This document shows positions 58,093-64,000 of a stretch of 64,000 nucleotides of DNA, in pieces; the first letter of the stretch is position 1, and every line of letters begins with the position of its first letter. A program made the position numbers and the translations under genes. The notes under the pieces are model-generated. The model saw only the letters and a list, made by a program, of their open reading frames with translations. It was not told the DNA's origin and did not search any database. Location of the stretch: contig NZ_RJMV01000004.1 of the NCBI RefSeq assembly GCF_003943735.1, positions 62,001 to 126,000 of the forward strand, in the 5' to 3' direction. This stretch comes from Streptococcus sanguinis (GTDB lineage Bacteria > Bacillota > Bacilli > Lactobacillales > Streptococcaceae).

Positions 58093-60498
58093 TTAGCGTA
58101 CTTCTGCTCCGAGTTTTTCGGTCAGGGATTTTTCGATTTTTTCCATGTATTTAGCCACTTCTTCGTCAGTCAAGCTGGCTTCTGGATTTCGGAAAGTCAG
58201 GCTGTAGGCCATAGATTTGAGGCCGACACCTAGCTTGTCACCAGAGAAGATATCAAAGAGCTTAATATCTGTCAAGCGTTTAACACCAGCTGCTAGGATT
58301 GCATCAAGGACCTCTTGATGAGTGATTTCAGTCTTGAGCAAGAGGGCCACATCACGGCTGACAGCTGGGAATTTAGTGATTTCCGTAAATGGCTGTGCTG
58401 GCTGGAGCTGCTCTTCGATAGCAGACAGGTTGAGCTCAGCTACATAAGTTTCAGGAATATCGTAAGCCTTGGCTGTCGCAGGATGGACCTGGCCGACAAA
58501 GCCGACAGGCTGGCCATTGATAGAGATTAAAGCAGTCCGTCCAGGGTGCATGCTCTTAATCTGGTTGCTAGCCGCGTATTCAGCTGTCAAGCCCAACTTA
58601 TCAAAGAGCGCTTCCACTACACCCTTTGCATAGAAGAAATCAACTGCTACTGGCTTGGTCTGGAAGTCTTTTTCATTAACCAAACCTGTCAAAGCAAAGG
58701 CAAAGCTATTGATTTCATTTGGCAGGTCTTCCTTAGGATTGCCAGTCTGCTCAAAGACTTTTCCAATCTCATAGAGGGCTAGATTCTTATTTTTCCGAGC
58801 TACATTGTAGGCTAGGGAGTCCAAAATGCCAGAAACCATGTTCTGACGGAGAACAGAGCGCTCCACTGTCATCGGCCACATGAGCTCAGTCAAGTTACTA
58901 GGATTGAGAGTAAACTCAATCGCCTTTTCTGGTGTCGTCAAAGCGTAGGTGATGATTTCTGTCAGCCCAGCTCCCTCTGCTAAGGTCCGTACTTGACGGC
59001 GCAGTTGTTGCGTTGCAGTCAATTCACCAGCAGTCCCGTCATCTTTTGGCAGGCTAGCTGGCAATTTGTCATAGCCGTAAATACGGGCAATTTCTTCATA
59101 GAGGTCCGCTTCGATTAAAATATCCCAGCGACGGCGAGGTACACTGACAGTGAACTGTTCAGCATTTCCTGACAAGCCAAAGCCAAGTCTGCGGAAGACA
59201 TCCACAATATCTGTATAAAGTAAATCTGTTCCCAGCACACGGTTGACATCTGCAAGACTAGACACCACTTCTACATCGCTAGTGTCTAAGCTACCAGCTG
59301 ATACGATACCAGCCTGAACAGTCGCTCCTGCCAAGTCCGCAATCATGCTTGCTGCCGCATCCAAAGCCTCATTAACAGTTGCCACATTGATGCCTTTTTC
59401 AAAACGGGAAGATGATTCCGAGCGCAGGTTAAGGCGACCGCTGGTCTTGCGGATTGATTTACCATCAAAGACAGCTGCTTCCAGAACAACACGAGTGGAC
59501 TGGCCAGAGATTTCGGTCGCTGCTCCTCCCATGACACCAGCCAAAGCCACTGGCTTATCTGCCACAGTAATGACTAAGTCGCTAACTTCCAGCTCCCGCT
59601 CTTCTCCGTCCAGCGTCACCAGCTTTTCACCAGCACGCGCTTCCCGCACAACAATCTGGTCGCCCTCAAACGTATCCAGATCAAATGCATGCATGGGCTG
59701 ACCAAAGTAGAGCAGGATGTAGTTGGTCACGTCCACTACATTGTTAATCGGACGGATACCTTCGTTCATGAGGAGATTTTGCAGCCACTGAGGACTTGGG
59801 GCGATGGTAACATTTTCCAAGATACGAGCCGCATAGTAAGGGGCTTTCTCTGTCTCAAGGGCTACTGAAAGACTGTCAGCTGCCTGCTTTTGATTTTCCA
59901 CCAGCGAAAAATCTTTGAAATGTACTGACTTATCATAAATCGCAGCCACTTCATGAGCCACCCCACGCATAGACAGAGCATCAGCTCGGTTTGGTGTGAT
60001 GGAAAGCTCGATAATCTCATCGTCCAAGTCCAGATAAGAGAAGACTTCCTCACCTGGCACTGCTTCTTCAGGCAGGATTTGAATGCCATCCGCAAATTCC
60101 TTTGGCACGACAGAATCAGAAATGCCCAGCTCACCGAGAGAGCAGATCATGCCCAGTGACTCCAAGCCACGGATTTTTCCTTTTTTAATCTTATAATTGT
60201 CGGCAATGCGAGCACCTGGCAAAGCCACCATAACCTTGATGTCTGCGCGAACATTTGGAGCACCACAGACAATCTGACGGTTCACCTCTTCTCCGACATT
60301 GACTTGACAGACATGCAGGTGAGTATCTGGAACATCCTCACACGATACCACCTCACCAACAACAATTTTCGACAGGCCAGCAGCTGGTGATGTCACACCT
60401 TCCACTTCAATTCCTGTCGTTGACATTTTCTCAGCCAGCTCAGCGCTTGCCACATCAATGTCCACTAACTCTTTTAACCACTTATAACTTACTAGCAT
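58093..60498 (-). CDS. pheT: Phenylalanyl-tRNA synthetase beta subunit
   Basis: 801 residues, the normal length. Domains in order: tRNA-binding EMAP-II-like fold (about 40-150, [24 protein letters not shown]), B3/B4 editing domain (about 210-390, with [25 protein letters not shown]), B5 domain (about 400-475), catalytic-like core, and C-terminal FDX-ACB anticodon-binding domain (about 705-801, [17 protein letters not shown]). Forms an alpha2-beta2 enzyme with PheS. Separated from pheS by an acetyltransferase gene, an order also found in pneumococcus. ATG 60498. Confidence 0.97.
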   Translation of the reverse strand: MLVSYKWLKELVDIDVASAELAEKMSTTGIEVEGVTSPAAGLSKIVVGEVVSCEDVPDTHLHVCQVNVGEEVNRQIVCGAPNVRADIKVMVALPGARIADNYKIKKGKIRGLESLGMICSLGELGISDSVVPKEFADGIQILPEEAVPGEEVFSYLDLDDEIIELSITPNRADALSMRGVAHEVAAIYDKSVHFKDFSLVENQKQAADSLSVALETEKAPYYAARILENVTIAPSPQWLQNLLMNEGIRPINNVVDVTNYILLYFGQPMHAFDLDTFEGDQIVVREARAGEKLVTLDGEERELEVSDLVITVADKPVALAGVMGGAATEISGQSTRVVLEAAVFDGKSIRKTSGRLNLRSESSSRFEKGINVATVNEALDAAASMIADLAGATVQAGIVSAGSLDTSDVEVVSSLADVNRVLGTDLLYTDIVDVFRRLGFGLSGNAEQFTVSVPRRRWDILIEADLYEEIARIYGYDKLPASLPKDDGTAGELTATQQLRRQVRTLAEGAGLTEIITYALTTPEKAIEFTLNPSNLTELMWPMTVERSVLRQNMVSGILDSLAYNVARKNKNLALYEIGKVFEQTGNPKEDLPNEINSFAFALTGLVNEKDFQTKPVAVDFFYAKGVVEALFDKLGLTAEYAASNQIKSMHPGRTALISINGQPVGFVGQVHPATAKAYDIPETYVAELNLSAIEEQLQPAQPFTEITKFPAVSRDVALLLKTEITHQEVLDAILAAGVKRLTDIKLFDIFSGDKLGVGLKSMAYSLTFRNPEASLTDEEVAKYMEKIEKSLTEKLGAEVR

Positions 60499-60656
60499 AT
60501 TTAAGATACCAAGGGCGTCAAAAACGACTGAAAAATAGGAGATTGGCTAAGCATTCGATGAATGATTGCAGATCTATCTTTTTTCCGAGTTTTTAGCCCG
60601 GGTTCAATTCCTTTCTCTATTCTATTGCTGAGGAACTTGACCGACCAAATTTTAGG

Positions 60657-60690
60657 GATTTGTCTGAAATCCTGATTTCAGAAACAAATC
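60657..60690. other. Unexplained hairpin between the acetyltransferase and pheT
   Basis: GATTTGT-CTGAAATC CT GATTTCAG-AA-ACAAATC: a 15-bp stem with a 2-nt bulge and a 2-nt loop. No T-run follows on either strand, so it is not a standard terminator. The 246-nt gap (60499-60744) holds nothing else I can name. Confidence 0.5.
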
Positions 60691-60744
60691 ATTTCAATTT
60701 AGAGCTTTTAGGTCGTATCATTTCCTCTCTTTAAATTTTCTTGT

Positions 60745-61254
60745 TTATTTCAATTTCTTGCGCAGCAGCCAGTCTGTGTCTACCGTCTCACCAGTGATAT
60801 AGTCGTGCTGGCTGAATTTTTCAAAGCCGTATTTGAAGTAAAAATCTTGAGCTCTAAAATTCTTTTCCCAAACGCCCAGCCAGACCCAGTCAAAGCCTCG
60901 TTTCTCGGCTTCTTCCAAGGCAAATTCAAACATTTCCTTGCCCAAGCCTTGACCATGATAGGCTTTCAAGACATAGATTCGCTGAACCTCAAAGGCCTGT
61001 GGCAGTTCTTGCTCCGTTTGAGCCTGTCCCCAGTTAAACTTGAGAAAACCAGCAATTTCACCATCTTTGACAACAAAATAAGTCTCTGACTCAGGATCTG
61101 CCAGCTCCTTTTCGATAGTCGCAAGCGACAGCTCATTGTCAAAATAATGAGCCATATCAGCTTCCTTGATAAATGGACCAAAGGTTTCTTGATAGGTCGC
61201 GACCTCCAACTCCCGCAGGAGGCTCGCTTCTTCTTTTTTGACTCTGACTAACAT
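60745..61254 (-). CDS. GNAT family N-acetyltransferase within the phe operon
   Basis: 169 residues. VQRIYVLKAYHGQGLGKEMFEFALEEAEKRG carries the acetyl-CoA loop (Q-G-L-G), followed by WLGVWEKNFRAQDFYFKYGFEKF. Related to the spermine/spermidine-type and PaiA-like acetyltransferases in pattern. The gene lies between pheS and pheT on the same strand, as in S. pneumoniae, so it is under the same T-box control; whether its substrate is linked to translation is unknown. Confidence 0.9.
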   Translation of the reverse strand: MLVRVKKEEASLLRELEVATYQETFGPFIKEADMAHYFDNELSLATIEKELADPESETYFVVKDGEIAGFLKFNWGQAQTEQELPQAFEVQRIYVLKAYHGQGLGKEMFEFALEEAEKRGFDWVWLGVWEKNFRAQDFYFKYGFEKFSQHDYITGETVDTDWLLRKKLK

Positions 61255-61299
61255 ACTGCACTCCCTTCTCAGAAAAGCTGCATTTATGAATACAGGTTT

Positions 61300-62349
61300 C
61301 TACTTAAACTGCTGAGAAAAACGAATATCTCCTTGGTAGAAGCCACGAATGTCGTTGATACCGTAGCGAAGCATAGCTACCCGCTCTTGACCAAGACCAA
61401 AGGCAAATCCAGAATATTTCTCTGCATCAATGCCGCTCATTTCCAGTACTCGCGGATGCACCATACCAGCTCCCATAATCTCAATCCAGCCAGTCTTCTT
61501 GCAGACATTACAGCCGGCACCACCACACTTGAAGCAGGAAACATCCACTTCAACAGATGGCTCTGTGAATGGGAAGTATGACGGACGCAGTCGGATACTG
61601 CGGTCCTCGCCAAACATCTTCTGGACAATCAGCTGCAGCGTTCCTTGCAGGTTTGCCATGGAAATATTTTCTCCAACCACCAAGCCTTCAATCTGATGGA
61701 ATTGGTGGGAGTGAGTCGCATCATCGGTATCCCGACGGAAAACGCGTCCTGGTGAGATCATCTTGAGTGGCCCTTTAGAAAAGTCATGAGCGTCCATAGC
61801 TCGCGCCTGCACCGGACTGGTGTGGGTTCTGAGCAGGATCTCCTCTGTAATGTAGAAAGTGTCCTGCATATCCCGTGCTGGGTGATCCTTAGGCAGATTC
61901 ATCCGCTCAAAGTTGTAATAGTCCTTCTCCACTTCAAAGCCGTCTACGACCTGATAGCCCATCCCGATGAAAATATCTTCAATTTCTTCACTAGTCTGGC
62001 TGAGAATATGTCGGTTCCCTACTGGAATTCGACGGCCTGGTAGAGTCACATCCAAGGATTCCTCAGCCAGTTTCAGAGCTACTAATTGCTCTTCCATCTC
62101 TTGAGCAGTCTTTTCAAAGGCTGCTGTCAGAATATCACGCGCTTCATTGACATGCTTCCCGATAATCGGCCGCATTTCAGCTGAAATGTCCTTCATCCCT
62201 TTCAGGACTTCAGTCAGCGAACCCTTTTTCCCCAAGACAGCTACACGCAAATCTTGCAGTTCCTTTTGATTCTCAGCCTTGAGCTGCTTAAGAGAAGCTA
62301 GAGTCTCTTCACGCAGGCTTTTCAGTTGTTCTTCAATCGTTTTCGTCAT
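61300..62349 (-). CDS. pheS: Phenylalanyl-tRNA synthetase alpha subunit
   Basis: 349 residues. N-terminal coiled coil (about 1-85) that binds tRNA, then the class II core: motif 1 region [30 protein letters not shown], motif 2 [22 protein letters not shown], the zinc-type cysteine cluster [17 protein letters not shown] (found in Firmicute PheS) and motif 3 [18 protein letters not shown]. Start ATG 62349 with GGAGGG. First gene behind the Phe T-box. Confidence 0.97.
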   Translation of the reverse strand: MTKTIEEQLKSLREETLASLKQLKAENQKELQDLRVAVLGKKGSLTEVLKGMKDISAEMRPIIGKHVNEARDILTAAFEKTAQEMEEQLVALKLAEESLDVTLPGRRIPVGNRHILSQTSEEIEDIFIGMGYQVVDGFEVEKDYYNFERMNLPKDHPARDMQDTFYITEEILLRTHTSPVQARAMDAHDFSKGPLKMISPGRVFRRDTDDATHSHQFHQIEGLVVGENISMANLQGTLQLIVQKMFGEDRSIRLRPSYFPFTEPSVEVDVSCFKCGGAGCNVCKKTGWIEIMGAGMVHPRVLEMSGIDAEKYSGFAFGLGQERVAMLRYGINDIRGFYQGDIRFSQQFK

Positions 62350-62361
62350 TTTCCCTCCAAA

Positions 62362-62560
62362 ATAAAAAGCGCGCCAATCTCCATAAGCGGAGCGTTGACA
62401 CGCGGTACCATCCGTTTTTTATCTGGCAAGCCAGACCTTACTTATCAATCCTAGAGCAAGTGAATTCGCCTAGCTTTCATCTAGAGAGCTTTCAGTCGCT
62501 GGCTCCCCTCCCTGTTAAACTTCCCCTAGGTTACTGGTCTTGCGGATTGCTATTTAGTTA
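62362..62560 (-). promoter_or_regulatory. T-box riboswitch controlling pheS (Phe specifier)
   Basis: The minus strand holds the conserved T-box core GGATGGTACCGCG (62401-62413) and a terminator, CGCGTGTCAA-GC-CTCC / GGAG-A-TTGGCGCG (about 62369-62405), with a T-rich tail. The core overlaps the terminator's 5' arm, as required for the antiterminator switch. A TTC-A triplet in GGCGAATTCA (62462-62464) is the likely Phe specifier in stem I. Uncharged tRNA-Phe would favour read-through. Confidence 0.9.
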
Positions 62561-62566
62561 TATTTC

Positions 62567-62595
62567 ATTCTAACAGATTTCTAAATATTTCGCAA
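62567..62595 (-). promoter_or_regulatory. pheS operon promoter
   Basis: Minus-strand TTGCGA (62590-62595), 17 bp, TG-T-TAGAAT with -10 at 62567-62572. It sits just upstream of the T-box leader. Confidence 0.8.
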
Positions 62596-62630
62596 GCTAA
62601 TCCAGCTGAATTCTAGATTGAACTAAACCT

Positions 62631-63371
62631 CTACCCTTTCATCCTCTTTTTGAAAATCCAGACAGAAGGGATAAAGAATAGGAAAGCATAAAGCAAAACC
62701 CAAAACAGATGAGGCAAAAGTGAATTCAAATCTTGAGCCAATGCTAGCTGAACAGCCTTGGCTGCATGGGCAAATGGCAAAGCATTGCAAAATGCTTCAA
62801 AACCACCTCCTATCATCTCAATCGGAAGCACTGCTCCACTGAGAAAAACCGTGGCATTGACAAGAATAGTTCCAAAACCACTGACTGCATTACTGCTAGA
62901 GAAAGCTGAGCCTAAAAGTAAGCCCAACGAAATAAAGAGCAGAGCTACTGGAATCAAAACCAAGAGTGCGTAAAAAGTTCCCAGATTTAAGGATAAGCCA
63001 AAAATCATTGCAGTTGCAAAACTAGCTATGCCCTGTAAAAGAGCCAGAGGCAGAACTGGAATCGAATACCCTAAGATATAATCCACACTTCTAAGCGGTG
63101 TAGATAGCAGCCGCATGAGAAAAGAGCTATTGCGGTCTGTTGTCATTAGACTGCCAACAAAAATAGTTAGCCAGGAAGCACCAAACACCATCATACTTGG
63201 AGCAAAATTTTCAATGGAAAATATAGCTGGCATCCCTTTGAGGCTCTGTTTCATAAGGGACAGGGCGATAATCAGAAAGACAGGAAAACCAATTCCCATC
63301 AGACTGCTGACATAATCACGCATGATTTCTTTGAAATTGCGCTTTGCAAAAATGAAGGCTCTCATGCTCAT
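62631..63371 (-). CDS. ABC-2 type transporter permease
   Basis: 246 residues (244 if translation begins at the second ATG, 63365, which is better spaced from AAGGAGG). Six hydrophobic segments in the ABC-2 layout, with STPLRSVDYILGY after the second helix and GFGTILVNATVFLSGAVLPIEM before the fifth, the family's conserved LSG-x-x-P motif. Its ATG overlaps the ATPase stop. Substrate not deducible; such pairs export drugs, peptides or polysaccharide precursors. Confidence 0.88.
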   Translation of the reverse strand: MSMRAFIFAKRNFKEIMRDYVSSLMGIGFPVFLIIALSLMKQSLKGMPAIFSIENFAPSMMVFGASWLTIFVGSLMTTDRNSSFLMRLLSTPLRSVDYILGYSIPVLPLALLQGIASFATAMIFGLSLNLGTFYALLVLIPVALLFISLGLLLGSAFSSSNAVSGFGTILVNATVFLSGAVLPIEMIGGGFEAFCNALPFAHAAKAVQLALAQDLNSLLPHLFWVLLYAFLFFIPSVWIFKKRMKG

Positions 63372-64000
63372 TCCCCTCCTTCCGTATAGGACAAAAAGGC
63401 CTCTTCAAAATCCTTCTTACCGGAAGCTTGGATAATTTCCTCGGCTGTCCCCAAGATCTGCACCACTCCCTTATCCATAATGCAAAGTCGGTCGGCCAAA
63501 GCCTCGGCTTCTTCTAGATAATGTGTGGTCAGAATCACTGTAACTTTTCCCTTTAGTTGCTCAATATTCTTCCATAACTCCCTTCTAGCCCGTACATCTA
63601 GTCCCAAGGTCGGTTCGTCCAGAAACAAAATCTTGGGCTGACTGATTAGAGCCATTGCAATACTGAGCTTGCGCTGCCAGCCACCTGACAAGGATTTGGC
63701 CTGATCATGCTGTTTATCCGTCAGGTCAAATGTCTCCATCAGATGCTCTGTCTTTTGCACCGCTTCTTCCTTAGAAAATCCATATAAACGAGCAATCATC
63801 TCCAGATTTTCCTTGACTGTCAGCTTGGGAGCAACAGCTGTTTCCTGAGGCGAAACATTAATCATTTCCTTGACAGCATCTTCCTCCTTGCGAATGCTAT
63901 AGCCTAGCATTAAGGCATCTCCTGCTGTCGGCTCAACTAGACAGGACAGCATCTTAATCGTTGTTGTTTTCCCCGCACCATTAGAGCCCAGCATGGCAAA
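63368..64000 (-). CDS. ABC transporter ATP-binding protein, N-terminus beyond window end
   Basis: 210 codons visible; the frame is open to the window edge and the N-terminal about 30 residues are missing. Walker A LGSNGAGKTTTIKM, Q loop NVSPQETAVAP, signature SLSGGWQRKLSIAMAL (LSGGW instead of LSGGQ), Walker B ILFLDEPTLGLD, switch TTHYLEEAE. This is the drug-export (DRA/CcmA) class that pairs with ABC-2 permeases. Coupled to the permease by a 4-nt overlap. Confidence 0.9.
   Translation of the reverse strand, partial: FAMLGSNGAGKTTTIKMLSCLVEPTAGDALMLGYSIRKEEDAVKEMINVSPQETAVAPKLTVKENLEMIARLYGFSKEEAVQKTEHLMETFDLTDKQHDQAKSLSGGWQRKLSIAMALISQPKILFLDEPTLGLDVRARRELWKNIEQLKGKVTVILTTHYLEEAEALADRLCIMDKGVVQILGTAEEIIQASGKKDFEEAFLSYTEGGE

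Noticed and set aside
60657-60690. Intrinsic terminator between the acetyltransferase and pheT
   Set aside because: No T-run follows the stem on the minus strand.

Overview
The window is a chromosomal segment of a Streptococcus, most likely of the sanguinis/gordonii group. The basis is protein-level recognition of streptococcal CiaRH, PgdA, SpxA1, PepN, an antigen I/II-type LPXTG adhesin, the pheS-acetyltransferase-pheT order and the truB-ribF-spx-UPF0223-IMPase-rsmF-pst order. Nearly everything is on the minus strand; only five genes (7741, 8714, 51955, 54694, 55294) are on plus. I saw no rRNA, tRNA, CRISPR array, transposase or prophage.

Layout. 1-2610: start of the leucine operon (leuB partial, leuA) with promoter, 17-codon leader peptide and attenuator. 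2737-6080: type VII secretion (T7SS) effector locus 1: two immunity-like genes, a TslA-like lipase effector with its helical export domain at the C-terminus, and two small helical partners. 6163-15860: YoaK-like membrane protein, uridine kinase, oxidoreductase plus helicase, pgdA, gloA, ciaRH, a Pro/Gly/Asn-rich membrane protein, SDR and SMR proteins. 15916-23362: XRE regulator, large LPXTG adhesin, pepN. 23531-27743: T7SS locus 2, a second lipase-like effector of reverse architecture, two partners and three paralogous immunity-like genes. 27902-32887: phoU-pstB2-pstB1-pstA-pstC-pstS (transcribed from pstS). 33018-40947: housekeeping block (rsmF, IMPase, UPF0223, spxA1, ribF, truB, hydrolase, acetyltransferase, DUF2130). 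41044-45178: heterodimeric ABC exporter with TetR regulator. 46090-49316: T7SS locus 3, a canonical LXG toxin with Lap1/Lap2-like partners, an immunity candidate and decayed genes. 49441-52680: HrtBA-like ABC exporter with TetR regulator and a divergent unknown gene. 52771-57933: zinc alcohol dehydrogenase, small lipoprotein with cop-box-like operators, MetE-like protein, hydrolase, YbgA. 58093-62572: pheS-acetyltransferase-pheT behind a T-box. 62631-64000: ABC-2 exporter, cut by the window end.

The most interesting content is the set of three T7SS effector loci without core secretion genes. Loci 1 and 2 encode unrelated-looking N-terminal lipase domains joined to a similar C-terminal helical domain, and their partner proteins resemble each other. 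Upstream copies of the immunity-like genes are each followed by short decayed starts of the toxin gene, so the surplus immunity genes appear to be survivors of former immunity-toxin pairs. Other points of note are a leucine attenuator, a CiaR-like promoter with 22-bp repeat spacing, cop-box-like operators, an SDR protein lacking the catalytic lysine, a PstB paralogue lacking the switch histidine, and a highly structured 177-bp repeat.
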